Part shown: one piece after another, positions 7,674 to 16,975 of the stretch
How the letters are laid out: each line of letters opens with the position of its first letter
How positions within the stretch are numbered: the stretch's first letter is position 1
DNA from: Pseudomonas pohangensis
GTDB lineage: Bacteria; Pseudomonadota; Gammaproteobacteria; Pseudomonadales; Pseudomonadaceae
DNA: 64,000 nt
Assembly (NCBI RefSeq): GCF_900105995.1
Contig: NZ_LT629785.1
Location: forward strand, 1,984,001 to 2,048,000
Direction: 5' to 3'
The notes under the pieces: generated by a model
Database searches by the model: none
What the model saw: only the letters and a program-made list of their open reading frames with translations
What the model was told of the DNA's origin: nothing
Made by a program: the position numbers and the translations under genes

Positions 7674-10600
7674 TCAGCTTTCTACCAGCGCCCATTGCTT
7701 GTTCAGGCGCTTGTCCGACACGGCCATTTTTGTGCCCAGCTGCTGGGCGAACAGCGACACCCGGTACTCTTCGAGCATCCAGCGATACAGCTGCAACTGC
7801 GGATCGCGCTTGCCCTCCTTGGCATGCTTGGCCGTGCGGGCCAGGTACTGCTCCCAGCAGGCATTCAGCTCGCCGGTCCACACGCGGTCGCGTTGCAGCT
7901 GGGCTGCGATCTTGTCGAAACGCTGCTCGATGGCCTTGAGGTAACGCGGCAGTTCCTTCAGCCACTCGGCCGGGGTTTCCCGCACGAAGCCGGGATAGAC
8001 CAGATTGGCCAGCTGCTGCTTGATATCGTTGAGCGCCATGGCCTGGGCCAGATCGATCTTGCCCTTGAAGCGTTTTTGCAGGGCATGCCAGAGCTTGAGA
8101 ATATCCAGCGTCAGGCGCGCCAGCCGTTCGGCATGCCCGGTCCAGGCAGAACGCTTCTTCTCTGCCAGTGCCGCCAGGCCGGCGCCATCACGCGGCAAAC
8201 TGGCCTCGCCGTCAAGCACGCAGCTGTCCAGGCTGGCCAGCAGGATATCCTCGACCAGCGCATCCACCTTGCCCAGCTCGCGATACAGCAGCCCCAGCTC
8301 GGTCAGGCCGGGCAACTTGCCGCGCAGGAACTTCGCCGGCTCGGCCAGCTGCTGCAGCAACAGGCGCTGCAGGGCGCGGCGGTGCTGAAATTCGGCTTCG
8401 GCCCTAGTCGGGAAACGCCCTTCATTGACCACGCCCGCCTCTTCCACCAGCGCCGGGAATACGGTCATGGACAGGCCGGCGATCTGCTGCTGGGTTTGCT
8501 CCGCAACCTGGGCAAAAGCCTTGGCTTCCAGCGGTGCCGCGGGCTTGTCGCGCCGGGCCGGAATCGCCAGCGCGGTCTGGCTGGCTTCGGCAAAGCGTGC
8601 GGTGAGCGCCGCCAGATCACGCCCCTCACCGAGAAACTTGCCGCTGGCATCGACCACTTGCAGGTTCATCTGCAGATGGCTTTCCAGTTGTGCCTCCGCC
8701 TCCTGCCACGCCTCCTCCGGCACCCGCGCGCCGGTCATGCGCGTCAGTTCACGGCCCAGACTCAGCGGCAGGCTGCCCTCGGCAAAGTTCAGCTTGGCCA
8801 ATGCCGCGCCGACAAAATCCGGCACCGGCACGAAGTTCTTGCGCAAGGCCTTCGGCAGTGCCCGCACCAGCGCCACGCTCTTGGCCTCCAGCAGGCCGGG
8901 TACCAGCCACTGCAAGCGCTCGACTGGCAGCTGCGGCAACAGCGGTGCCGGCACGCGCAAGGTCACGCCATCGCGCGGATGGTTGGGCTCGAAGTGATAG
9001 CTCAGCGGCAACTGCAACTCGCCTATCTGCAGGTAGTCAGGATACTGCCCGGCCGTGACCTCATTGGCTTCGCGCGCCAGCGCATCGGCCTTGGTCATCA
9101 GCAGCAGCTGCGCATCCTTAGTACTGCCCTTCTTGTACCAGCTGTCGAAACTGGCGGCCTGGTAGATATCCGCCGGGATGCGCGCGGCGTAGTAGGCAAA
9201 CAGGGTTTCTTCATCGGCCAGAATGTCGCGCCGGCGCGCTTTGGCTTCCAGCTCATCAAGCTGCTCCAGCAGCTGGCGGTTGGCTGCCAGGCAACGGGCG
9301 CGGGACTGGATATCACCGCGTACCAGCCCTTCGCGGATAAACAGCTCACGGGCCAGCGGCGGATCGATCGGCCCGTAATGTACGGCGCGGCGACCAACCA
9401 CGATCAGGCCGTAGAGGCTGATCTGCTCATACGCCACCACCTGGCCGCGCTTCTTCTCCCAGTGCGGTTCCAGATAGTTTTTCTTGAGCAGATGGCCGGC
9501 CAGCGCCTCGATCCAGTCCGGCTCGATCTTCGCCACCGTGCGCGCAAACAACTTGCTGGTTTCCACCAGCTCGGCAGTCATCAGCCACTGCGGACGCTTT
9601 TTCGCCAGCCCCGTGGCCGGGTGAATCCAGAAGCGCCGCTGGCGTGCGCCGAGGTAATCGCCATCTTCGGTTTTCTGCCCGATCTGGCTGAGCAGGCCGC
9701 TGAGAATCGCCTTGTGTACTTTTGCGTAATCGACGCTGCGCTGCTGCCCCTCGTCCAACAGCCGGGACTGTTCTTTGTGGGAGCGAGCTTGCTCGCGAGC
9801 TTTCTGCGTGTTCGTCTCCCCTGCAGCCTGCCGGCCCGGTTCGCCGGCCAGCCCGCTCCTGCTGGTGGCAAGCTGCAGCTCACGGGTAATCAGTACCAGC
9901 TGGCGATGGGCATCACGCCATTCACGCAGGCGCATGTAATTGAGAAAGTTCTTCCGGCACCAGCTGCGCAAGGCAGCGGAACCCAATGCCTGGCGTTGTG
10001 CCTCGAAGCCGCGCCAGAGGTTGACCAGTGCGGCGAAATCCGAATCGACATCCTTCCACTGCGCATGGGCCTGATCGGCCGCCTGCTGGCGATCCATCGG
10101 CCGCTCGCGCGGGTCCTGCACCGACAGCGCGCTGGTGACGATCAACACCTCATCCAGACTGCCCTGCCTGGCGCCTTCCAGCACCATCCGTCCCAGCCGC
10201 GGGTCCACCGGCAAACGGGCCAGCTGGCGACCCAGTGCGGTCAACTGACCCTCGCGGCTGACCGCCGAGAGTTCCTGCAACAGGTTGAAACCGTCACTGA
10301 TGGCCTTGCCATCCGGCGGCTCGATAAAGGGGAAGTCCTCGATCGCGCCCAGGCGCAGGCTGAGCATCTGCAGAATCACTGCCGCCAGGTTGGTGCGCAG
10401 GATTTCCGGATCGGTAAAGGCCGGGCGGCCGAGAAAGTCGGCCTCGCTGTACAGGCGGATGCAGATGCCCGGCTCGACCCGTCCGCAGCGGCCCTGACGC
10501 TGGTTGGCGCTGGCCTGGGAGATGGCCTCGACAGGCAAACGCTGGACCTTGGCGCGGTAGCTGTAACGACTGATACGGGCGGTGCCGCTGTCGATCACGT

Positions 10601-11705
10601 AGCGAATACCCGGCACCGTCAGCGAGGTCTCGGCGACGTTGGTCGCCAGCACGATCTTGCGCCCGGGCATGGGTGAAAAAATCTTCTGCTGCTCGCCCGG
10701 CGTCAGCCGTGCATACAGCGGCAGCACCTCGGTAAAGCGCAGTTGCGCCTTGCGCAGCACTTCGGCGGCTTCACGAATCTCGCGCTCGCCGGGGAGAAAC
10801 ACCAGCACATCGCCGGGACGCTGGCCCGCGCGCTTTTCATGGGCATCGATGTCATCCAGGGCCGCCAGAATCGCCTGATCCACAGTCAGGTCATCGAGCA
10901 GACGCTCACCCTCTTCATCGACTTCAGCAGCCAGCGGCCGGTACCAGGTGTCTACCGGATAGGTGCGCCCGGACACCTCGATAATCGGTGCCTGGTTGAA
11001 GTGTTCGGAGAAGCGCTGCAGGTCGATGGTCGCCGAGGTGATGATGACTTTCAGGTCGGGACGACGCGGCAGCAGGGTTTTCAGGTAGCCGAGCAGAAAG
11101 TCGATATTCAGGCTGCGCTCGTGGGCTTCATCGACGATGATCGTGTCGTACTTGTCGAGAAAGCGGTCGTGCTGGGTTTCCGCCAGCAGGATACCGTCGG
11201 TCATCAGCTTGATCAGGCTGCTGTCCTTGCTCTGGTCCTCGAAGCGCACCTGATAACCGACCAGTTCGCCCAGCGGACAGCCGATTTCCTCGGCCACCCG
11301 TGTCGCCACGCTGCGTGCCGCCAACCGCCGCGGCTGGGTATGGCCGATCAGGCCGTGCAGGCCGCGACCGAGCTCCAGACACATCTTCGGCAGCTGGGTG
11401 GTTTTGCCCGAGCCGGTTTCGCCGGCAATGATCAGCACCTGATGTTTGTCTAACGCAGCCTTGATTTCATCGCGCTTGGCGGCAATCGGCAGATTGTCGT
11501 CATAGCGCATGGCCGGCACGCTCAGCCGGCGTGCTTCAACCCTGGCGCAGGATTGCTGGAAACGCTGCAGCCACTGCGCCTGTTTGTCCGCATCGGGTTG
11601 CTTGCGCAATTCCAGCAGTTGCCGGCGCAGGCGATGCTGATCGGCGCGCATGGCGTGGTCGAGGTTGGCGAGCAGGTTGTTGAAGTCAGGCAGGGCGTCA
11701 GGCAT
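7674..11705 (-). CDS. hrpA: ATP-dependent RNA helicase HrpA, with in-frame REP insertion
   Basis: About 1343 residues, a little over the usual length of HrpA. It is a DEAH-box RNA helicase acting on structured RNA and ribosome-associated RNA. Walker A GETGSGKT is at 95-102 and DEAH at 192-195; the SAT motif (ITSATID) and QRxGRxGR-type motif VI follow, then the long HrpA-specific C-terminal region. Residues about 613-643 (bases 9776-9866) are unlike HrpA and are encoded by a pair of inverted REP sequences that keep the frame open. The ATG at 11705 was chosen; a TTG at 11720 would add five residues. Neither has a strong ribosome binding site. The gene stands alone between hairpin-rich spacers. 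Confidence 0.93.
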   Translation of the reverse strand: MPDALPDFNNLLANLDHAMRADQHRLRRQLLELRKQPDADKQAQWLQRFQQSCARVEARRLSVPAMRYDDNLPIAAKRDEIKAALDKHQVLIIAGETGSGKTTQLPKMCLELGRGLHGLIGHTQPRRLAARSVATRVAEEIGCPLGELVGYQVRFEDQSKDSSLIKLMTDGILLAETQHDRFLDKYDTIIVDEAHERSLNIDFLLGYLKTLLPRRPDLKVIITSATIDLQRFSEHFNQAPIIEVSGRTYPVDTWYRPLAAEVDEEGERLLDDLTVDQAILAALDDIDAHEKRAGQRPGDVLVFLPGEREIREAAEVLRKAQLRFTEVLPLYARLTPGEQQKIFSPMPGRKIVLATNVAETSLTVPGIRYVIDSGTARISRYSYRAKVQRLPVEAISQASANQRQGRCGRVEPGICIRLYSEADFLGRPAFTDPEILRTNLAAVILQMLSLRLGAIEDFPFIEPPDGKAISDGFNLLQELSAVSREGQLTALGRQLARLPVDPRLGRMVLEGARQGSLDEVLIVTSALSVQDPRERPMDRQQAADQAHAQWKDVDSDFAALVNLWRGFEAQRQALGSAALRSWCRKNFLNYMRLREWRDAHRQLVLITRELQLATSRSGLAGEPGRQAAGETNTQKAREQARSHKEQSRLLDEGQQRSVDYAKVHKAILSGLLSQIGQKTEDGDYLGARQRRFWIHPATGLAKKRPQWLMTAELVETSKLFARTVAKIEPDWIEALAGHLLKKNYLEPHWEKKRGQVVAYEQISLYGLIVVGRRAVHYGPIDPPLARELFIREGLVRGDIQSRARCLAANRQLLEQLDELEAKARRRDILADEETLFAYYAARIPADIYQAASFDSWYKKGSTKDAQLLLMTKADALAREANEVTAGQYPDYLQIGELQLPLSYHFEPNHPRDGVTLRVPAPLLPQLPVERLQWLVPGLLEAKSVALVRALPKALRKNFVPVPDFVGAALAKLNFAEGSLPLSLGRELTRMTGARVPEEAWQEAEAQLESHLQMNLQVVDASGKFLGEGRDLAALTARFAEASQTALAIPARRDKPAAPLEAKAFAQVAEQTQQQIAGLSMTVFPALVEEAGVVNEGRFPTRAEAEFQHRRALQRLLLQQLAEPAKFLRGKLPGLTELGLLYRELGKVDALVEDILLASLDSCVLDGEASLPRDGAGLAALAEKKRSAWTGHAERLARLTLDILKLWHALQKRFKGKIDLAQAMALNDIKQQLANLVYPGFVRETPAEWLKELPRYLKAIEQRFDKIAAQLQRDRVWTGELNACWEQYLARTAKHAKEGKRDPQLQLYRWMLEEYRVSLFAQQLGTKMAVSDKRLNKQWALVES
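9776..9866. repeat. REP pair (BIME-like) inside hrpA coding sequence
   Basis: GTGGGAGCGAGCTTGCTCGC begins at 9778, with a GCGAGC-TT-GCTCGC stem at 9783-9796. A second hairpin, GCCGGC with a 7-base loop, lies at 9830-9848 and runs into GCCCGCTCCTGC. The outer edges are REP-like in opposite orientation (GGGAGCGAGC at one end, complement of GGAGCGGGCT at the other), the usual layout of a Pseudomonas BIME. It adds about 30 in-frame residues to HrpA. Confidence 0.82.
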
Positions 11706-11808
11706 CGGGCGCTTGGGCAATCACGGCAGGGCCGGCAATTGTCGCAGACTTGGCGGCAGCGCGCCCACTGCACGAGGACTATCGAGCGATTCGAAGTGGC
11801 ACGGGGGG

Positions 11809-12408
11809 CTAAAAGCTCAGGACAAAATCGCGGATGCCGTTGAGCAGCATCTGTGTGGCAAGGATCACCAGGATCATGCCCATCAACCGCTCCAGCGCCC
11901 GCGAACCGCGGGTGCCGATCAGCTTGAGCAGCGGGCGCGAAGCCAGCAGCAGGCAGGTGGTAGCGAACCAGGCCAGCAGCAGGGCCACCGCCCAGCCCGA
12001 CAGCTGCTCCGGCTGGCTGGAACTCAACAGCAGCAACACCGCGATGGTCGACGGCCCGGCAATCAGCGGTACTGCCAGCGGCACGATGAAGGGGTCGGCA
12101 GTTTGCTGGTCATCGCCCGGCTCCTGCTGGCTGGGGAAGATCATCCGTAGCGAAATAATGAACAGCAGAATGCCGCCGGCAATGTTCAGTGACGGCTGGC
12201 TGAGGCCAAGGAACGCCAGAATCGCGTTACCGGCAAACAGGAAGCCAAGCAGGATAAACAGCGCAATCAGCAGTTCACGGGCGATCACCCGGGTGCGGCG
12301 CTGCGGCTCGACCTGCGCCAGCACGGCATTGAATACCGGCATGTTGCCCAGTGGATCCATGATCAGGAACAGGGTTACTGCGGCGGATGCGATGGCGCTC
12401 CAGTTCAA
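11809..12408 (-). CDS. MarC-family integral membrane protein
   Basis: 199 residues and about six membrane segments, the full size for MarC/YhgN. Diagnostic patterns: FLIMDPLGNMPVF near the N-terminus and PLAVPLIAGPSTIAV in the middle. The family's transport role is not established. The start is taken as TTG at 12408 because AGGGGAG sits about 6 bases upstream; an ATG at 12456 would add 16 charged residues with no binding site. It lies downstream of a short gene-free region shared with the divergent DUF488 gene. Confidence 0.85.
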   Translation of the reverse strand: MNWSAIASAAVTLFLIMDPLGNMPVFNAVLAQVEPQRRTRVIARELLIALFILLGFLFAGNAILAFLGLSQPSLNIAGGILLFIISLRMIFPSQQEPGDDQQTADPFIVPLAVPLIAGPSTIAVLLLLSSSQPEQLSGWAVALLLAWFATTCLLLASRPLLKLIGTRGSRALERLMGMILVILATQMLLNGIRDFVLSF

Positions 12409-12712
12409 CTGGTGTCTCCCCTGGTTTCTGCGGTGTGCACAGCACGACAAAGCCACAGTGTAGGCTGCGCCGACGGCAAAGGCTAAGGCGCAGCCGAATG
12501 CGGCAACTATGCTTTGCTTGTTGAAGCGGCCCCGGTTACCGCTGAGGTTGGCGGATCTAGATACATCGGTATGCCGCCTGACAAGGCACTCTTCTGTAGG
12601 AGCGTCGACCCCGGCGCGCGTTTGAACGCTTTTCGCGGCGAGGCGCCGCTCCCACTAAAGCGCTCAGCACAACTTGCGCTTGATCCGACCTGATTAGACA
12701 TGGGAGGTAGCA
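12409..12712. other. Gene-free spacer between marC and DUF488 gene
   Basis: 304 bases holding the two divergent upstream regions. A REP-type hairpin occupies 12595-12656. Short frames seen here are shadows. I see no convincing regulator site. Confidence 0.7.
12595..12656. repeat. REP-type hairpin
   Basis: Imperfect inverted repeat. The right arm reads, on the minus strand, GTGGGAGCGGCGCCTCGCCG, the same module found in the tandem repeats at 29225-29773. The left arm is TGTAGGAGCGTCGACCCCGG. Confidence 0.75.
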
Positions 12713-13108
12713 ATGATCCGTTGCAAGCGCGTGTATGACCCAGTGGCAGCAGACGATGGCCAGCGGGTCCTGGTCGACCGCCTGTGGCCACGCGGCTGTC
12801 GCAAGGAGGCGCTGGAACTGACGGCCTGGCTGCGCGATGCCGCCCCTTCCAGCGAGTTGCGCCAGCAGTTGCACCAGCATCCGGAAAACTTCGATGAATT
12901 TCGCCGGCTCTACCGCCGGCAACTGGCAGGCCATCCGGAATACTGGCAGGCCCTGCTGGCGCCGGCCCGCGATGGCTGCCTGACGCTGCTGTTCGCCGCC
13001 CGCGACCAGCAACAGAACAACGCCATCGTGCTGGCCGAGTTTCTCGAGGAAGAGCTGGATCGCCGCGGGCCGCCCAGTTCACCGGTGTGTTACGCCGGCG
13101 AGCTGTAA
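12713..13108 (+). CDS. DUF488 (YeaO-like) family protein
   Basis: 131 residues. The opening IRCKRVYDPVAADDGQRVLVDRLWPRG is characteristic of the DUF488/YeaO group, small soluble proteins of unknown function. GGGAGG lies 6 bases before the ATG, a strong start. It is transcribed alone and converges on fadD1, separated by a hairpin terminator at 13129-13146. Confidence 0.88.
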   Translation: MIRCKRVYDPVAADDGQRVLVDRLWPRGCRKEALELTAWLRDAAPSSELRQQLHQHPENFDEFRRLYRRQLAGHPEYWQALLAPARDGCLTLLFAARDQQQNNAIVLAEFLEEELDRRGPPSSPVCYAGEL

Positions 13109-13128
13109 TTGCACTGCAGAAACAACAA

Positions 13129-13146
13129 CGCCACCCGCAGGTGGCG
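13129..13146. terminator. Hairpin terminator between DUF488 gene and fadD1
   Basis: CGCCACC at 13129-13135 pairs with GGTGGCG at 13140-13146 across a CGCA loop. On the minus strand it is followed by TTGTTGTTTC, which suits fadD1; it may serve the DUF488 gene too. Confidence 0.75.
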
Positions 13147-13168
13147 CTGTATCCGGCAGTTTTGAGTG

Positions 13169-14857
13169 TTACTTCTTGCCGAGTTTCTTCAGCTCTTCAT
13201 CACGCAGTTCGCGACGCAGGATCTTGCCGACGTTGGTCGCCGGCAGCGTATCGCGGAACTCGATGGCGCGCGGCACCTTGTAGCCAGTGACATTCTCGCG
13301 CATGTGTGCCATGACCTGTTCCTTGGTCAGCTTCTCGCCCGGCTTGACCACCACAAACATCTTCACGGCCTCACCGGACTTCTCGTCGGGGATGCCGATA
13401 GCCGCACACATCATCACGCCCGGCAGGGTCGCCAGCGCGTCTTCCAGTTCGTTCGGATAGACATTGAAACCGGACACCAGAATCATGTCCTTCTTGCGGT
13501 CAACGATACGGATGAAACCGTCTTCGTCGATGATGCCGATGTCACCGGTCTTCAGCCAGCCTTCGCTGTCGAGGATCTCGTCAGTGGCCTCCTGGCGCTT
13601 CCAGTAGCCCTTCATCACCTGCGGGCCCTTGACGCACAGCTCGCCGCGCTCGCCCAGTGGCAATTCCTTGCCGTCATCGTCGATGACCTTGAACAGGGTC
13701 GAGGGCACCGGAATACCGATGGTGCCCAGCTTGATGTTGCCGATCGGGTTGATCGAGGCCAGCGGACTGGTTTCAGTCATGCCGAAGCCTTCGCAGATAT
13801 CGCAGCCGGTAACTTCCTTCCAGCGTTCGGCAGTGGCTTTCTGCAAGGCCATGCCACCGGAAAAGGTCAGCTTCAGTTTGGAGAAGTCCAGCTGGCGGAA
13901 CTCGGCGTTGTTGCACAGGGCGACGAACAGGGTGTTCAGGCCGACAAAGCCGCTGAACTGCCACTTGGACATGTCCTTGATCATCCCCGGCAGATCGCGC
14001 GGGTTGGCAATCAGCAGGTTGTGGTTGCCGACAAACATCATCGCCATGCAGTGCATGGTGAACGCGTAGATGTGATACAGCGGCAACGGTGCAACGATGG
14101 TTTCGCCGGCTTCTTCCAGGGAATCGCCCATCAGGCCCCGCGCCTGCAGCATATTGGCGATCAGGTTGCGGTGGGTCAGCATGGCGCCCTTGGCCACGCC
14201 AGTGGTACCACCGGTGTATTGCAGTACCGCAATATCGCCGCTGTCCGGACTGGCTTCCTTGACCGGCCGCCCCTGACCCAGGGCCATGGCCCTGGTGAAT
14301 TTCACCGCATTGGGCAGGTTGTAGGGTGGCACCATCTTCTTGACGTTTTTCACCACGTAGTTGACCAGCAGGCGCTTGAACAGCGGCAGCGTGTCACCCA
14401 GTTCGGTGACGATCACATGCTTGACGCCGGTCTTGGGCAGCACTTCCTCGGCCAGATGGGCCATATTGGCCAGACACACCAGCGCCTTGGCGCCGGAATC
14501 GTTGAACTGGTGTTCCATTTCGCGGGTGGTGTACAGCGGGTTGGTATTGACGATCACCATGCCGGCACGCATCGCGCCGAATACCACAATCGGGTATTGC
14601 AGGATATTCGGCATCTGCACCGCTATGCGGTCGCCCGGTTGCAGGTCGGTATGCTCCTGCAGGTAGGCAGCGAAGGCTCCCGAGAGGCTATACAACTCAC
14701 CCCAGGTGATGGTCTTGCCCAGACAGGTAAACGCCGGTTTGTCGGCATAGCGACTGCAGGACTGGTGCATGACTGCCTGGATGTTCGGAAACAAATCCGG
14801 ATCGATCTCGAACGGAACATCTGCCGAGTATTTGTCCTTCCAGAAATTCTCAAGCAT
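13169..14857 (-). CDS. fadD1: Long-chain-fatty-acid-CoA ligase FadD1
   Basis: 562 residues. Activates fatty acids to acyl-CoA with ATP, feeding beta-oxidation; peripheral to the inner membrane. The adenylate-forming motif YTGGTTGVAKGAMLTH is near 210-226, the FGMTETSP block lies in the middle, and GWLKTGDIGIIDEDGFI with DRKKDMILVSGFNVYP towards the C-terminus. The ATG at 14857 (MLENFWKDKY) has AGGAG upstream; the longer frame to 14959 has no support. It lies 224 bases downstream of fadD2, with a hairpin between, in the same fadD2-fadD1 order as in P. aeruginosa, which is why the symbol is used. Confidence 0.93.
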   Translation of the reverse strand: MLENFWKDKYSADVPFEIDPDLFPNIQAVMHQSCSRYADKPAFTCLGKTITWGELYSLSGAFAAYLQEHTDLQPGDRIAVQMPNILQYPIVVFGAMRAGMVIVNTNPLYTTREMEHQFNDSGAKALVCLANMAHLAEEVLPKTGVKHVIVTELGDTLPLFKRLLVNYVVKNVKKMVPPYNLPNAVKFTRAMALGQGRPVKEASPDSGDIAVLQYTGGTTGVAKGAMLTHRNLIANMLQARGLMGDSLEEAGETIVAPLPLYHIYAFTMHCMAMMFVGNHNLLIANPRDLPGMIKDMSKWQFSGFVGLNTLFVALCNNAEFRQLDFSKLKLTFSGGMALQKATAERWKEVTGCDICEGFGMTETSPLASINPIGNIKLGTIGIPVPSTLFKVIDDDGKELPLGERGELCVKGPQVMKGYWKRQEATDEILDSEGWLKTGDIGIIDEDGFIRIVDRKKDMILVSGFNVYPNELEDALATLPGVMMCAAIGIPDEKSGEAVKMFVVVKPGEKLTKEQVMAHMRENVTGYKVPRAIEFRDTLPATNVGKILRRELRDEELKKLGKK

Positions 14858-15030
14858 GAAAGCGCTCTCCTGAGCAGTTGCTGACCACCAGACCGGAAGC
14901 AGCAGATTTTGGATTTTAGAGTTATGCAATCGCCCGGAGACGGGCAACAGTACGGCCAAGACTAGCAGTTTCAGTAGGGCTCAACCAGTCGACCAGCCCT
15001 CGGACAAAGGCCTACCGCCGGCCTGAAATG

Positions 15031-15061
15031 CAGAAGGCCGGCTTTTCCGGCCGGCCTTCTG
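15031..15061. terminator. Strong hairpin downstream of fadD2
   Basis: A perfect 12-base stem, CAGAAGGCCGGC at 15031-15042 with its complement at 15050-15061, and a 7-base loop. It lies 20 bases past the fadD2 stop. The T-tract on the minus strand is weak, so it may act as a terminator or as a 3' stabiliser. Confidence 0.75.
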
Positions 15062-15081
15062 CAACAACCCGCTGATGGCTA

Positions 15082-16773
15082 TCAGGTCACGTCACGCAAC
15101 TCGCGCCGCAGGATCTTGCCTACCGGTGACATCGGCAGGCTTTCGCGCAACACGATGTGCCGGGGCACCTTGTAGCCGGTGAACTGCTCGCGACAGAATG
15201 CCTTGAGCTCCTCGACCGTCAGTTCCGGATCACTTGGCACCACGAACAGCTTGACCGCTTCGCCGGACTTCTCGTCCGGCACACCGATCACCGCGCAGCT
15301 TTCCACCTTGGGATGGGTCATCAGTACGTCTTCGATTTCGTTCGGATAGACATTGAAGCCGGAGACGATAACCAGGTCTTTCTTGCGATCGACAATCCGC
15401 ACGAAACCATCCGCCTCGATGATCGCCACATCACCGGTTTTCAGCCAGCCCTCGGCATCCAGCACTTCGGCCGTAGCCTCGGCGCGCTGCCAGTAGCCCT
15501 TCATGACTTGCGGGCCCTTGACGCACAGCTCGCCGCGCTCGCCCAGTGGCAACTCGTTGCCTTCATCGTCGATCACCTTCATCAAGGTGCCCGGCACCGG
15601 CAAACCGACAGTACCCAGCCGCGCGCCCTCGCCATAGGGGTTGGTTGAAGCCACCGGCGAGGTCTCGGTCAGACCATAACCTTCGACCACCGCACAACCG
15701 GTGATCTGCTTCCAGCGCTCGGCAGTCGCCTTGACCAGTGCCGTGCCGCCCGAGTTGGTGATCTTCAGGCCGGAAAAATCCAGATTCTTGAATTCCGGAT
15801 GATTCATCAGCGCGACAAACAGGGTGTTCAGCCCGAGCAGTGCGGTAAACCGCCATTTTTTCATTTCGTTGATGAAGGCGGGGATATCGCGCGGGTTGCT
15901 GATCAACACGTTGTGATTGCCGGTCACCATCATGCACATGCAGTTCGCGGTAAAGGCATAGATATGATAGAGCGGCAGCGGCGCAATCATGATCTCCTGA
16001 CCTTCCTTGATCAGCGGCTGGCCATCGGCAGAAGTCTGCAGCATGCAGGCATGCACCTGTTGCATGTTGGCCACCAGGTTGCCGTGGGTCAGCATCGCGC
16101 CCTTGGCCACCCCGGTAGTACCGCCGGTGTATTGCAGCACGGCAATGTCATCCAGGGTTTTCTTGACCATCTTCAGCGAGTGCGAACGGCCTTTGTTCAA
16201 CACCTCGCGAAAGGAAACCGCGCGTGGCAGGTGGTAATTCGGGACCAGTTTCTTCAGGTACTTGACCGCCGCATTGATCAGCGCGCCCTTGAGCGCCGAA
16301 GGCTGCAGATCGCCCATACGGGCCTCGATCAGGTACTCGATACCGGTATCGGGCAGCACCTCTTCCACCAGCTTGCCGAACAGGTTGACGTAGACCAGCG
16401 CCCGCGCACCGGAGTCATTGAACTGGTGGCGCATTTCACGGGCGGTATACAGCGGATTGGTATTGACCACCACCAGCCCGGCGCGCAAGGCACCGAACAC
16501 GGCAATCGGGTACTGCAGCAGGTTGGGCATCTGTACCGCAATACGGTCACCGGGCTTGAGATCGGTGCTGCTCTGCAGCCAGGCGGCAAAGGCCGCGGAT
16601 AGACGATCCAGGTCACGATACCTGAGCGTCACGCCCATATTGGTGAAAGCCGGTCGATCGGCGAACTTCTTGCAGGAGCGCTCGAACACTTCGACTACCG
16701 AGCGATACTCATTCTGATCAATGCTGTTGGGAACCCCGGCAGGGCGTTTGTCGTCCCAGAAATCAGGTTGCAT
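15082..16773 (-). CDS. fadD2: Long-chain-fatty-acid-CoA ligase FadD2
   Basis: 563 residues and a close paralogue of the neighbouring fadD1. It has YTGGTTGVAKGAMLTHGNLVA, YGLTETSP, GWLKTGDVAIIEADGFV and DRKKDLVIVSGFNVYP in the expected order. The true start is the ATG at 16773 (MQPDFWDD) with AGAGGGA upstream; the frame extends to 16950 without a site. It is divergent from the lipase-like gene, about 200 bases between starts. In P. aeruginosa and P. putida the same arrangement (fadD1, fadD2, hydrolase, MaoC hydratase) is found, so a shared fatty-acid or polyhydroxyalkanoate precursor role is likely. Confidence 0.93.
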   Translation of the reverse strand: MQPDFWDDKRPAGVPNSIDQNEYRSVVEVFERSCKKFADRPAFTNMGVTLRYRDLDRLSAAFAAWLQSSTDLKPGDRIAVQMPNLLQYPIAVFGALRAGLVVVNTNPLYTAREMRHQFNDSGARALVYVNLFGKLVEEVLPDTGIEYLIEARMGDLQPSALKGALINAAVKYLKKLVPNYHLPRAVSFREVLNKGRSHSLKMVKKTLDDIAVLQYTGGTTGVAKGAMLTHGNLVANMQQVHACMLQTSADGQPLIKEGQEIMIAPLPLYHIYAFTANCMCMMVTGNHNVLISNPRDIPAFINEMKKWRFTALLGLNTLFVALMNHPEFKNLDFSGLKITNSGGTALVKATAERWKQITGCAVVEGYGLTETSPVASTNPYGEGARLGTVGLPVPGTLMKVIDDEGNELPLGERGELCVKGPQVMKGYWQRAEATAEVLDAEGWLKTGDVAIIEADGFVRIVDRKKDLVIVSGFNVYPNEIEDVLMTHPKVESCAVIGVPDEKSGEAVKLFVVPSDPELTVEELKAFCREQFTGYKVPRHIVLRESLPMSPVGKILRRELRDVT

Positions 16774-16975
16774 TATTATTTTCCCTCTTACCTGAAAGTA
16801 ACCTGCAGGCTTGCAGTACCAACGGAACTTAACAGCTACACAGCCTGCCGCAAATAGCTGCGGCGCAACATTGATCAACTGAATCGGGCCGCTACGGCCT
16901 TCAGCTATCCAGCCGCTGTGAAATCCGCTGCAGCTACCCCTACAATGCACTGACTGCCTCCGTCCGGAATCCGCA

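Noticed and set aside
7695..10676. 993-codon plus-strand frame
   Set aside because: Antisense shadow of hrpA. The hrpA strand has complete helicase motifs.
13166..14884. 572-codon plus-strand frame
   Set aside because: Antisense shadow of fadD1.
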